Below are positions 9,734 through 17,647 of a DNA stretch of 64,000 nucleotides, piece by piece. The DNA comes from Intestinimonas massiliensis (ex Afouda et al. 2020). GTDB taxonomy: Bacteria; Bacillota; Clostridia; Oscillospirales; Oscillospiraceae. The stretch covers positions 1,506,957 to 1,570,956 of the forward strand of contig NZ_LN869529.1 in the NCBI RefSeq assembly GCF_001244995.1, in the 5' to 3' direction. Both the position numbers and the translations under genes were made by a program. How positions within the stretch are numbered: the first letter of the stretch is position 1; each line of letters begins with the position of its first letter. Below the pieces are notes generated by a model. The model had not been told where the DNA came from, did no database searches, and saw only the letters and a list, made by a program, of their open reading frames with translations.

Positions 9734-11359
9734 ATGATACGAATCAGCAATCTTCCCCTCCCCGTGGACGGGGACCTGGAGCAGCTCCGACGCAAGGCTG
9801 CCCGGCTGCTGGGACTCCGCCCGGCTCTGGTCCGGGACCTGACCCTGACCCGCCAGTCCATCGACGCCCGGAAAAAAACCGACGTCCACTACGTCTGCAC
9901 CGTGGAGCTGTCTGCCGACCACGAGGAGGACCTGGTGCGCCGTGCCAACCGCAAAAACATCGCCCTGTTTCAGCGGCAGCCCTATGTCTTTCCCGCCGCC
10001 GCCCGGACCTCCCCCCTGCCTCCAGTGGTGGTGGGCATGGGCCCGGCGGGCCTGTTCGCCGCCCTGTTCCTGGCCCGGGCGGGGCTGGCCCCCATCGTAT
10101 TGGAGCGGGGCCGCCCGGTGGAACAGCGCGCCGCCGATGTAGCCGCCTTCTGGTCCTCCGGGGTGCTGGACCCGCTCTCCAACGTCCAATTCGGGGAGGG
10201 TGGCGCAGGCACCTTTTCCGACGGCAAGCTGACCACGGGCACCCACGACGGCCGCATCTCCGCCGTGCTGGAGGCCCTGGTGGAGCACGGCGCGCCGGAG
10301 GACATCCTCTGGTCCCACAAGCCCCACATCGGCACCGACGTGCTCCGCCAGGTGGTGAAGCGCATCCGGGCCGAGCTGCTGGCCCGGGGCTGCGACGTCC
10401 GGTTCGAGCACCGGCTCACCGGCCTGCGGCAAAAGGACGGCCGGCTGACCGGTCTCACCGTGGCCGCCCCCGGGGGGCCCTACGACCTGGAGGCCGACGC
10501 CCTGGTGCTGGCCCCCGGCCACTCCGCCCGGGACACCTTCCGGATGCTCTTCGAGGCCGGGGTCCCCATGGAGCAGAAGCCCTTTGCCATCGGCGTGCGC
10601 ATCGAGCACCGGCAATCCGACGTCAGTCTGGCCCAGTTCGGCCCCGCCTGGGAAAAGCTGCCCCCGGCGGACTACAAGCTGGCCTGCCACCTGCCCAACG
10701 GCCGCTCGGCCTTCACCTTCTGCGTCTGCCCCGGCGGCGAGGTGGTGGCCGCCGCCTCCGAACCCGGACGGCTGGTGACCAACGGCATGAGCGGACGGGC
10801 CCGGGACGGGGAAAACAGCAACGGCGGGCTGCTGGTGGGGGTGGCCCCGGCCGACTTCGGCAGCCCCCATCCGCTGGCGGGCATGGAGTTTCAGGCAGTT
10901 TGGGAGGAACGGGCCTTCGCCCTGGGCGGCGGCGGGTTCTACGCCCCCGCCGCATGTGTGGGCTCATTCCTGGCAGGGACGGCTCCCACCCTCTCCCCTT
11001 CCGTTAATCCCACCTACCGCCCTGGGGTCGTCCCGGCGGACCTGTCCCGCTGCCTGCCCGGCTTCGTCACCGATACCCTCCGGGGTGCGCTCCCCCTGCT
11101 GGGGAAAAAGCTCCGGGGCTTCGACGCCCCCAGCGCCCTCCTCACCGGGGTGGAGACCCGCTCCTCCTCCCCGGTGCGCATCCTCCGGGGCGAGGACCTC
11201 CAATCCCCCCTCCGGGGCCTTTACCCCTGCGGCGAGGGCGGCGGCTGGGCCGGCGGCATCGTCAGCGCGGCCGTGGACGGCATCCGGGTGGCCGAACAGA
11301 TCGCCGCCGGTTCACGCCTCCCCCCGGACCCATTGACAAGCCCGCCCCATTCGGGTTAA
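9734..11359 (+). CDS. FAD-dependent dehydrogenase (COG2509-type flavoprotein)
   Basis: A 541-residue cytoplasmic flavoprotein. Residues 1-90 form the small N-terminal domain usual in this family. The FAD-binding motif VVVGMGPAGLFAALFLARAG follows near residue 97, then NVQFGEGGAGTFSDGKL, another family signature, and a C-terminal FAD-contact segment, GLYPCGEGGGWAGGIVSAAVDG. Its substrate is unknown; such proteins are widespread in Firmicutes and annotated only as NAD(P)/FAD-dependent oxidoreductases. Start: AGGTGA at 9723-9728 before the ATG. The small AlbA_2 gene follows on the same strand after a 64-bp gap and may be co-transcribed. Confidence 0.85.
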   Translation: MIRISNLPLPVDGDLEQLRRKAARLLGLRPALVRDLTLTRQSIDARKKTDVHYVCTVELSADHEEDLVRRANRKNIALFQRQPYVFPAAARTSPLPPVVVGMGPAGLFAALFLARAGLAPIVLERGRPVEQRAADVAAFWSSGVLDPLSNVQFGEGGAGTFSDGKLTTGTHDGRISAVLEALVEHGAPEDILWSHKPHIGTDVLRQVVKRIRAELLARGCDVRFEHRLTGLRQKDGRLTGLTVAAPGGPYDLEADALVLAPGHSARDTFRMLFEAGVPMEQKPFAIGVRIEHRQSDVSLAQFGPAWEKLPPADYKLACHLPNGRSAFTFCVCPGGEVVAAASEPGRLVTNGMSGRARDGENSNGGLLVGVAPADFGSPHPLAGMEFQAVWEERAFALGGGGFYAPAACVGSFLAGTAPTLSPSVNPTYRPGVVPADLSRCLPGFVTDTLRGALPLLGKKLRGFDAPSALLTGVETRSSSPVRILRGEDLQSPLRGLYPCGEGGGWAGGIVSAAVDGIRVAEQIAAGSRLPPDPLTSPPHSG

Positions 11360-11423
11360 GATGAGGTCAGAATGGCCCAGGCCCGCGCCGCGCCTGGGCC
11401 GCTGCAGGCAGGAGGCAGACGCG

Positions 11424-11879
11424 ATGCTGGACCTGAACCACATGGAGCAATACCGGGAAAACAACCGCCTGGAGGCCAAGCTGGCCACCGGCGGGCTGCC
11501 CCACAGTCTCTGGGAGACCTACTCCGCCTTTGCCAACAGTTACGGCGGGGTCATCCTGCTGGGCGTGGAGGAGCTGCCCGACCACTCTCTTCGGGTCCAT
11601 GGGCTGCTGGAGCCCCACGAGATGGCCGACGAGCTCTGGTCCATGCTCAGTGACCCCAAGGTGGTCAGCGCCAATATCCTCCGCCGTGACCAGATCTGGG
11701 TGGCGGGCACCGACTATGGCTCGGTGGTGGTCGTGGAGGTCCCACCGGCAGAGCGGGACCAGCTTCCCGTCTATCTGGGCGGCGACCCCTTCACCGGCTC
11801 CTATCGCCGGGCCTGGGACGGCGACTACCACTGCACCCGGGCCGAGGTGGTGGCCATGCTGGGCGCCAAAGAGCACTGA
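11424..11879 (+). CDS. Stand-alone AlbA_2 (Schlafen-like) domain protein
   Basis: A 151-residue protein made almost only of an AlbA_2/Schlafen-type domain: YRENNRLEAKLA near the N-terminus, then ANSYGGVILLGVEE, the most conserved strand-turn of the family, and FTGSYRRAWDGDYH near the end. Usually the domain is fused to a winged helix or helicase; here nothing follows. It may bind nucleic acid. The start is chosen at the ATG at 11424 because GGAGG lies at 11411-11415; the frame is open to 11361, but that stretch is Arg/Pro-rich and unlike the family. Confidence 0.8.
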   Translation: MLDLNHMEQYRENNRLEAKLATGGLPHSLWETYSAFANSYGGVILLGVEELPDHSLRVHGLLEPHEMADELWSMLSDPKVVSANILRRDQIWVAGTDYGSVVVVEVPPAERDQLPVYLGGDPFTGSYRRAWDGDYHCTRAEVVAMLGAKEH

Positions 11880-11890
11880 GAGACGAACAT

Positions 11891-11930
11891 CCGCCCGGAG
11901 CTGCCTGTGCAGCTCCGGGCGGATGTGTTT
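11891..11930. terminator. Bidirectional terminator
   Basis: CCGCCCGGAGCTGC-CTGT-GCAGCTCCGGGCGG (14-bp perfect stem, 11891-11922) followed by a T-rich run; lies between convergent genes. Confidence 0.85.
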
Positions 11931-11938
11931 TGTCCTCC

Positions 11939-12256
11939 TTACAGGTTGGCGTCCAGCACCTGGGTGTAGGCCCCGGCGGGCATGACGCCTACCTTGCGGC
12001 CAATCTCCTTACCGTCCTTAAAAAAGACCACGGTGGGGATGCTCATGACTCCATAGCGGGCGGCCAGACCCTGGTTCTGGTCCACATCCACCTTGGCCAC
12101 CACGGCCTTGCCGTTGTACTTGCCGCCCAGATCCTCGATGACGGGGGCCAGCATCTTGCAGGGGCCGCACCAGGTGGCCCAGAAGTCCACCATGGCCAGA
12201 GGGGCGGAGGTAATCTTGGCGTCGAATTCAGACTCGTTGAGATGTAAGACAGACAT
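11939..12256 (-). CDS. trxA: Thioredoxin
   Basis: A 105-residue thioredoxin with the classic active site FWATWCGPCKMLAP near residue 30, the cis-proline loop SIPTVVFF and a C-terminal helix; standard length. It is a cytoplasmic dithiol carrier that reduces ribonucleotide reductase and disulfides. It is the last gene of an arsR-trxR-trxA operon on the minus strand, 21 bp after the reductase gene, so the reductase upstream is its likely partner. Confidence 0.97.
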   Translation of the reverse strand: MSVLHLNESEFDAKITSAPLAMVDFWATWCGPCKMLAPVIEDLGGKYNGKAVVAKVDVDQNQGLAARYGVMSIPTVVFFKDGKEIGRKVGVMPAGAYTQVLDANL

Positions 12257-12277
12257 AATTTTTTCTCCTTTTCTTCG

Positions 12278-13147
12278 TTAATTGGAATTGGTTTTGTCGG
12301 TGTGAAGTGCGTCCACATATTCGGCGGCCTTTTGGCCGGCCACCAGCCCTTCCCCCGCCGCCTTGGACAGTTGGAGGGGCTCCCCCGTACAGTCGCCGCA
12401 GGCGAAAATGCCCGGCAAGTTGGTCTGCATATCCCGGTCCACCGCCACATACCCCCCCTCCAGGGTCAGGCCGGGCAGCAGATCGGTGGGCGCCACGGCG
12501 TGGCGCAGAAGGAACACCCCGTCGCAGGGAATCTCCCGTCCGTCGGCTTGCAGGGCGGCGACGGCGCTGCCGCCGGTGATCTCCATCCGGGCGGCCTTTA
12601 CATAGGGGATGGCGGGGTCCAGCCCCGCCGGGGGCCGCGGGGATACGTAGGTCACACGACAACCCAGGCCGTGGAGGAAATTGGCCTCTTCCGGCGCGTC
12701 GGGGGCCAGGCCCACCACCGCCACCGGGCGGTTTCGGTAGAGCATTCCGTCGCAGGTGGCGCAGTAGCTCACCCCCCGTCCCAGAAATTCCGCCTCGCCG
12801 GGATATTTCCGGCCGCGGGAGACCCCGGTGGCTAGAATCACCGCCCGGGCCTCCTCCATGTCGCTGCCGATGCCGATATAGTTTGTGCCTTCCATCGGCA
12901 TGATATTCAAGGCCCGTCCGGCCCGGAACACCGTCCCCATGGCCTCGGCGTGGCTGTGGTAGGCCTCCAGCAGCTCCGGGCCCGTCCGGCCCGGCATCCC
13001 CAGGTAGTTGTCCACCCACTCCGCCTTATACAGAGGGCTCTCCCGGTAATCATTGGTGACCACCAGCACGGATTTGTTCCGCGCCCTGGCGTTGACGGCG
13101 GCGCTCAGCCCTGCCGGGCCGCCTCCGATGACGGCAATGTCGTACAA
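12278..13147 (-). CDS. Thioredoxin reductase-like flavoprotein lacking NADPH motifs (possibly ferredoxin- or flavin-linked type)
   Basis: A 289-residue low-Mr thioredoxin reductase. The FAD site IGGGPAGLSAA is at residues 7-17, the redox motif CATC at 129-132 and the C-terminal FAD segment FACGDCTGE near 246. The central domain should carry GGGDSA and HRRxxxR for NADPH, but reads VVGLAPDAPEEA (144-155) and SPRPPAG. This loss is known in clostridial ferredoxin- or flavin-dependent thioredoxin reductases. The start is a TTG at 13145-13147 with GGGAGG in front; it overlaps the arsR-like gene by 43 bp. Confidence 0.85.
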   Translation of the reverse strand: MYDIAVIGGGPAGLSAAVNARARNKSVLVVTNDYRESPLYKAEWVDNYLGMPGRTGPELLEAYHSHAEAMGTVFRAGRALNIMPMEGTNYIGIGSDMEEARAVILATGVSRGRKYPGEAEFLGRGVSYCATCDGMLYRNRPVAVVGLAPDAPEEANFLHGLGCRVTYVSPRPPAGLDPAIPYVKAARMEITGGSAVAALQADGREIPCDGVFLLRHAVAPTDLLPGLTLEGGYVAVDRDMQTNLPGIFACGDCTGEPLQLSKAAGEGLVAGQKAAEYVDALHTDKTNSN

Positions 13148-13443
13148 TTATAGTCCTCCCTTTCATCGCCGAACAGGGCCGCCACCAGGTTGGCGGCATC
13201 CGGGTCGGACACCTCGTAGTACATCTCGTTGCCCGACCGCTCGCACCGGACCACCCCCGCCGCCTTCAGGCGCATCAGATGCTGGGAGATGGTGGACTGG
13301 GACTGCCCCGTGCCCGCCTCCATGCAGCGGACGTTGTGGCATCCCCCCACCAGCAGGCCCCGAACGATCTGCAGCCGCAGAGGATGGGCCAGTGCCTTGA
13401 GCAGTTCGCTTTTCGCTTCGTACAATTCCCGGCTCTCTTCCAT
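13105..13443 (-). CDS. ArsR/SmtB-family transcriptional regulator
   Basis: A 112-residue winged-helix repressor. ALAHPLRLQIVRGLL, then the recognition region SQSTISQHLMRLKAAGVV, are typical. Two cysteines, GGCHNVRC, sit where metal- or thiol-sensing ArsR proteins carry ELCVC-type sites, so sensing of arsenic, soft metal or reactive sulfur is plausible. It leads the operon with the thioredoxin reductase and thioredoxin genes and has an operator-like inverted repeat in its own promoter (13468-13490), which suggests autoregulation and redox or metal induction of the thioredoxin pair. Confidence 0.88.
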   Translation of the reverse strand: MEESRELYEAKSELLKALAHPLRLQIVRGLLVGGCHNVRCMEAGTGQSQSTISQHLMRLKAAGVVRCERSGNEMYYEVSDPDAANLVAALFGDEREDYNCTTLPSSEAARQG

Positions 13444-13467
13444 GCCCCACGCTCCCTTCCCTTGTTC

Positions 13468-13502
13468 TAATATTATTATATTCTAATATTCAGTTTTGTC
13501 AA
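13468..13502 (-). promoter_or_regulatory. Promoter of the arsR-trxR-trxA operon with overlapping inverted-repeat operator
   Basis: On the minus strand, TTGACA (13497-13502), 16 bp, TATAAT (13475-13480), both perfect hexamers. AATATTA (13469-13475) and TAATATT (13484-13490) form an inverted repeat covering the spacer and -10, the usual placement of an ArsR-family operator. Confidence 0.75.
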
Positions 13503-13512
13503 TACTCTTTGC

Positions 13513-13568
13513 AAAAAAATTTTGGGACGCCGGGGACCTCCGGAAAGGTCCCGGGACTTTTCCGGAGG
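13513..13568 (-). terminator. Terminator of the HD hydrolase gene
   Basis: CCTCCGGAAA pairs with TTTCCGGAGG around an inner GTCCCGGGAC palindrome (13537-13568). A run of T on the minus strand lies at 13513-13519, about 17 bp beyond the stem. Confidence 0.7.
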
Positions 13569-13576
13569 GCTTCGGG

Positions 13577-14134
13577 CTACTTTCCCAGCTTTTCCAGCGT
13601 ATCCTGGCGCAGCGCATCCCGCAGAGCCCGCAGCCAGGGAAATTCGGCGGCGTTTTCGGCGCCATAGTCCAGTTGAAGCTGGCGCTCCAGCGGCGTCCAG
13701 GTATCCAGGGGGGCCTCGTTGTGCTGGAGCACGGCCTCCAGCTTGTCCAGGGCCTTATAGACCCTGGATTCGGGAGTCTCGAACGCATCCATCTCGGCAA
13801 AGAGGGCGGTCAGCTCTCCCCGGAGCGGCTCCGGCAGCGGCGCGAGCATCCCGGCCACGGCCTCGGTCTCGGCCGCTTCGTCGGCGCCGGTCTTTTCAAA
13901 GGAGGGAATGTCCCCGGTGACTGCCTCTCCAAAGTCGTGGATAAGGCACATACGCAGCACCTTGTCCATATCCACCCCGGGCAGCTCGTCCCGCAGCAGC
14001 AGGGCCATCACCGCCAGCCGCCAGGTGTGGGCCGCCACCGTCTCGTGCCGCCCGGTGGAGGTCCAGGAGTGGCGGGTATTGCACTTGAGCCGTTCCAGTA
14101 TGTGCAGAAAATCCAGAAATACACGCTGTGTCAT
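13577..14134 (-). CDS. HD-domain hydrolase (YfbR-like)
   Basis: A 185-residue metal-dependent phosphohydrolase. RHETVAAHTWRLA supplies the first His, LIHDFGEAVTGDIP the His-Asp pair, and a later DKLEAVLQ the distal Asp, in the spacing of the HD_3/YfbR 5'-deoxynucleotidase group. It probably acts on nucleoside monophosphates, but the substrate is not proven. The start is the ATG at 14134 with AAGGAG eight bases before it; a GTG two codons earlier is too close to that site. It is followed on the minus strand by a strong terminator. Confidence 0.85.
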   Translation of the reverse strand: MTQRVFLDFLHILERLKCNTRHSWTSTGRHETVAAHTWRLAVMALLLRDELPGVDMDKVLRMCLIHDFGEAVTGDIPSFEKTGADEAAETEAVAGMLAPLPEPLRGELTALFAEMDAFETPESRVYKALDKLEAVLQHNEAPLDTWTPLERQLQLDYGAENAAEFPWLRALRDALRQDTLEKLGK

Positions 14135-14152
14135 GTTCACTGCTCCTTGTAC

Positions 14153-14183
14153 GCACAGGGGCCGCGGTCAGCGGCCCCTGTGC
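14153..14183. other. Hairpin overlapping the 3' end of yjdF
   Basis: GCACAGGGGCCGC-GGTCA-GCGGCCCCTGTGC, a perfect 13-bp stem that includes the yjdF stop codon. There is no T-run on the minus strand, so it may be an mRNA 3'-end stabiliser or a weak terminator. Confidence 0.5.
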
Positions 14184-14584
14184 TTCTGCTTTTTCTTCTC
14201 CTGGCGGAGCTGGAACTTCCGCTTCTCCTCCGCCTCGTCCCTGGCGCGCCGCGCCGCCTTTCGCTCCCGGCCGCCCTGCTCCCGCTGGAGCCGGAGGGCC
14301 TGCTGGGCCTTGGTGCCCACGCCCCGGTTTTCCAGGGCGGAGGCCGCCGTCCGCTGCCGCCGTTTGGGGTTTCCCCCGTCGGTCCGCATCCGGGCCGCCA
14401 CGGCCGGGCTGAACACCAGCCCCCGCCAGCAGGACAGCAGGAGCTCGTACATCTGGCCGTCGGTGGGCTCTCCGCCCAGAGTCAGCTTGCAGGCCGACAG
14501 CCGGCCGTTCTCCTCCCGCTCCAGAACGCAGACCCAGAAGGGGTCCTCAAAAAAGACGGTCACCCGCGCTTGCGCCTGTTCCAT
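14168..14584 (-). CDS. yjdF: YjdF family protein (DUF2992)
   Basis: A 138-residue protein with the N-terminal beta segment VTVFFEDPFWVCVLE found in all YjdF proteins. A middle section of LLSCWRGLVFSPA follows, then a Lys/Arg/Glu/Gln-rich helical tail from about residue 85. YjdF function is unknown; in Firmicutes its expression is often controlled by the yjdF riboswitch, which binds azaaromatic compounds. The start is set at the ATG at 14584 because GGGAGGA stands ten bases before it. It has an unusually long leader (14585-14721). Confidence 0.88.
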   Translation of the reverse strand: MEQAQARVTVFFEDPFWVCVLEREENGRLSACKLTLGGEPTDGQMYELLLSCWRGLVFSPAVAARMRTDGGNPKRRQRTAASALENRGVGTKAQQALRLQREQGGRERKAARRARDEAEEKRKFQLRQEKKKQKHRGR

Positions 14585-14756
14585 ATGCAGTTGTCCTCCC
14601 ATAACAGAAACTCACGGAGAACGGACGACCCTGGGAGGGAAGGTTACTGACGGCGCGGCGGGCGGGACGGTCCCCCTGCGCCGCGGCCGGACTACCAACC
14701 GGCCTGTGTTTTGATCTCCGCCCCTTTATTCTACGGCGGGTTTCTTCTCCGGTCAA
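14585..14756 (-). promoter_or_regulatory. yjdF promoter and long structured leader (candidate yjdF riboswitch)
   Basis: Minus strand TTGACC (14751-14756), 17 bp, TAGAAT (14728-14733) give a start site near 14721 and a leader of about 135 nt before the yjdF ATG. The leader has GC-rich hairpin potential (GCCGG/CCGGC near 14690-14707; GGCGC/GCGCC around 14654-14686). The genomic position matches the yjdF riboswitch class, but I could not match the conserved core by eye. Confidence 0.5.
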
Positions 14757-14767
14757 GGGATTTCGCA

Positions 14768-14796
14768 TTGCTTTCCGGTCCGGCTTCTGTTATAGT
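14768..14796 (+). promoter_or_regulatory. Promoter of the 2-hydroxyacid dehydrogenase gene
   Basis: TTGCTT (14768-14773), 17 bp, TATAGT (14791-14796). It is back-to-back with the yjdF promoter, so the -35 regions lie about 12 bp apart. Confidence 0.65.
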
Positions 14797-14846
14797 AGTA
14801 TTGGCCAAAATTGGTAGTACAAATCGGGAAGGGAGTGTACAATTTC

Positions 14847-15791
14847 ATGAATACCAGGACAGTCGTGCTCAACGGAGCCAAGATGAACTATGACGGCAAG
14901 CTGGACTTTTCCATCCTCTCCGATGCGGTGACGGTCTACGACGACACGGCCCAGGACCAGGTGCTGGAGCGGGTGGCGGGCTGCGGCATCGTGGTGACCA
15001 AGGAGATGCCCGTGGGGGCGGAGCTCCTCGCCCGATTCCCCGACTCCGTCTATCTGCTGTGCGAGGCGGGCACTGGCTACAACAACATCGACCTGGCCGC
15101 CGCCCGGGCCAGGGGCATCACCGTGTGCAACATCCCGGCCTATTCCACCCAGCGGGTGGCCCACACCGCCGTCATGCTGCTGCTCAACCTGGCCTCGTCC
15201 ATGCGCCGGCAGCTCGACATGCTCTCCAGGGGAGATCGGAGCAACTTCACCGGCCACCTCCAGTGCCCCCATGCAGAGGTCAACGGCAAGACCCTGGGCG
15301 TCATCGGCGCGGGCCACATCGGCAAGGAGGTCATCCGGGTGGCCCGGGCCCTGGACATGGAGGTCCTGGCCTACAGCCGCACCCCCAAGGACGACGGAGT
15401 GTGCTATGTGGGGCTGGACGAGCTGCTCTCCCGCAGCGATTTCGTCTCCCTCCACTGCCCCCTCAGCGACCAGACCCGCCACCTCATCAACGCCGATACC
15501 CTGGCCAAAATGAAGCCCACCGCCTGCCTCATCAACACCTCCCGGGGCGCTCTGGTGGATGAGCCCGCCCTCATCGCCGCCCTGCAAAACGGCGTCATCG
15601 CCGGAGCCGGCCTGGACGTGCAGGAGACCGAGCCTCCCGCCGCCGACAATCCCCTCTATGACATGGATAATGTCATCCTGACCCCCCACATGGGCTGGAA
15701 GGGTCTGGAGACCCGTCAGCGCCTGGTGGCTCTGCTGGCCGGGAACATCCGGAGCTATCTGGAGGGCCGGCCCATCCATGTGGTGAGCTGA
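14847..15791 (+). CDS. D-isomer-specific 2-hydroxyacid dehydrogenase
   Basis: A 314-residue NAD(P)-dependent enzyme of the glycerate/phosphoglycerate dehydrogenase fold. The catalytic elements are the NAD motif GVIGAGHIGKEV near residue 152, NTSRGALVDE with the catalytic Arg, DVQETEPP with the Glu, and LTPHMGW with the His. It most resembles hydroxypyruvate/glycerate-type reductases, but the exact substrate cannot be read from sequence. The ATG at 14847 follows GAAGGGAG. Monocistronic, divergent from yjdF. Confidence 0.9.
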   Translation: MNTRTVVLNGAKMNYDGKLDFSILSDAVTVYDDTAQDQVLERVAGCGIVVTKEMPVGAELLARFPDSVYLLCEAGTGYNNIDLAAARARGITVCNIPAYSTQRVAHTAVMLLLNLASSMRRQLDMLSRGDRSNFTGHLQCPHAEVNGKTLGVIGAGHIGKEVIRVARALDMEVLAYSRTPKDDGVCYVGLDELLSRSDFVSLHCPLSDQTRHLINADTLAKMKPTACLINTSRGALVDEPALIAALQNGVIAGAGLDVQETEPPAADNPLYDMDNVILTPHMGWKGLETRQRLVALLAGNIRSYLEGRPIHVVS

Positions 15792-15824
15792 CGAGCGAAA
15801 AACCTCACTCTTTCGAAGAAAGCA

Positions 15825-15853
15825 TTGCATTTTCCTATGGCAGAGGTTAAAAT
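15825..15853 (+). promoter_or_regulatory. glnS promoter
   Basis: TTGCAT (15825-15830), 17 bp, TAAAAT (15848-15853), followed by AAGGAG and the ATG at 15892. Confidence 0.7.
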
Positions 15854-15891
15854 AGGAAGGCTATGAAGCAATTACGAAGGAGTGAAACGAC

Positions 15892-17574
15892 ATGCCAGAA
15901 GAACGGAACCCCACCATGACCCAGAACTTCATCCATGACTTCATCGACGAGGATATCGCCCAGGGTGGTCAGTTCCAAGGTATGACCGTCCACACCCGGT
16001 TTCCGCCCGAGCCCAACGGCTACCTCCACATCGGCCACGCCAAGGCCATTTTCGTGGATTTCGGCACCGCCGAGAAGTATCACGGACTGTGCAATCTCCG
16101 CATGGACGACACCAACCCTACCAAGGAGGACGTGGAATATGTGGAGGCCATCCAGGAGGACATCCACTGGCTGGGCTATGACTGGGGCGACCGGTTCTAT
16201 TTTGCCTCCGATTACTTTGACCAGATGTATGCCTACGCCGTAGAACTCATCAAGAAGGGCCTGGCCTACGTCTGCGAGCTGACTCCCGAGGAATTCAAGA
16301 CCCACCGGGGCGACGTGGGCACCCCCGCCACCTCCCCCTGGCGGGACCGGAGCGTGGAGGAGTCCCTGGACCTGTTCGCCCGGATGAAGGCCGGGGAGTT
16401 CCCCAACGGCAGGTACACCCTGCGGGCCAAGATCGACCTGGCCTCCGGCAACTTCAACATGCGGGACCCGGTCCTCTACCGCATCAACCACATGCACCAC
16501 CACCGGCAGGGGAACAAGTGGTGCATCTACCCCATGTACGACTTCGCCCACCCCATTGAGGACGCCCTGGAGGGCATCACCCACTCCCTGTGCTCCCTGG
16601 AGTTCGAGGATCACCGGCCCCTCTACGACTGGGTTATCGCCAACTGCCCGGTGCCCTCCAAGCCCCGGCAGATCGAGTTTGCCCGGCTGGGCATCAACTA
16701 CACCGTCATGTCCAAGCGCAAGCTGCGCCAGCTCGTGGAGGAGGGCAAGGTCTCCGGCTGGGACGACCCCCGGATGCCCACCCTGTGCGGTCTGCGCCGT
16801 CGGGGCTATACCCCCCGGTCCATCCGGAACTTCTCCGAGCGCAACGGCGTGAGCAAGGCCGCCTCCACCGTGGAGTTCGCCTTTTTGGAGCACTGCCTGC
16901 GGGAGGATCTGAACGAGACCGCCCAGCGGGTGATGGCGGTGCTGCGGCCCATCCGGCTCACCGTCACCAACTACCCCGAGGGGCACAGCGAGACCTTCCA
17001 GGTGGAAAACAACCCCAGCCGCCCCGAGGATGGCACCCGGGCCGTCACTTTCTCCCGCCACCTGTATATCGAGGCGGAGGACTTTCTGGAGACCCCGGTA
17101 CCCAAATATAAGCGTCTCTATCCCGGCGGCCCCGAGTGCCGCCTGAAGGGGGCCTATCTGGTCCATTGCACCGGCTGCGTCAAGGACGAGGCAGGCAACA
17201 TCGTCGAGGTCCTGTGCGAGTACGACCCCGACAGCCGCGGCGGAGACCCCGCCGACGGCCGCAAGGTGAAGGGGGCCACCATCCACTGGGTGGACGCCGC
17301 CACCGCACTGGACGCCGAGGTGCGGCTTTACGACAACCTATTTTCCGACGCCGACCCCGACGGCGGGGACAAAAACTTCCTGGACTGCCTGAATCCCGGC
17401 TCTCTGGAGGTGCTCTCCGGCGCCAAGGTGGAGGCCGGCCTGAAAGACGCCGCCGCTCCCGCCTCCTTCCAGTTCCTGCGCCAGGGCTACTTCTGCGTGG
17501 ACAACAAGGACTCCCGGCCCGGACACCTGGTCTTCAACCGCTCGGTCAGCCTAAAGGACTCTTTCAAATTCTGA
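15892..17574 (+). CDS. glnS: Glutaminyl-tRNA synthetase
   Basis: A 560-residue class I synthetase charging tRNA(Gln). RFPPEPNGYLHIGHAKAI holds the HIGH motif and YTVMSKRKLR the MSK motif; LRMDDTNPTKE and the C-terminal double beta-barrel (from about residue 345) are those of GlnRS rather than GluRS, and the length agrees with bacterial GlnRS. Many Firmicutes lack GlnRS and use Gln-tRNA amidotransferase, so its presence marks a lineage that acquired it; the gatCAB genes are not in the window. Base composition matches the neighbours. Confidence 0.96.
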   Translation: MPEERNPTMTQNFIHDFIDEDIAQGGQFQGMTVHTRFPPEPNGYLHIGHAKAIFVDFGTAEKYHGLCNLRMDDTNPTKEDVEYVEAIQEDIHWLGYDWGDRFYFASDYFDQMYAYAVELIKKGLAYVCELTPEEFKTHRGDVGTPATSPWRDRSVEESLDLFARMKAGEFPNGRYTLRAKIDLASGNFNMRDPVLYRINHMHHHRQGNKWCIYPMYDFAHPIEDALEGITHSLCSLEFEDHRPLYDWVIANCPVPSKPRQIEFARLGINYTVMSKRKLRQLVEEGKVSGWDDPRMPTLCGLRRRGYTPRSIRNFSERNGVSKAASTVEFAFLEHCLREDLNETAQRVMAVLRPIRLTVTNYPEGHSETFQVENNPSRPEDGTRAVTFSRHLYIEAEDFLETPVPKYKRLYPGGPECRLKGAYLVHCTGCVKDEAGNIVEVLCEYDPDSRGGDPADGRKVKGATIHWVDAATALDAEVRLYDNLFSDADPDGGDKNFLDCLNPGSLEVLSGAKVEAGLKDAAAPASFQFLRQGYFCVDNKDSRPGHLVFNRSVSLKDSFKF

Positions 17575-17581
17575 GTACGAC

Positions 17582-17614
17582 CGGCGGCGGGGCCATGGCT
17601 CCGCCGTCGGCCTT
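17582..17614 (+). terminator. Possible weak terminator after glnS
   Basis: CCGGCGGCGG and CCGCCGTCGG can pair (one mismatch) around GGCCATGGCT, with CCTTT after the stem. Confidence 0.4.
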
Positions 17615-17647
17615 TCAGTTCAATCAACAGACAGAAGGGAATCGGAT

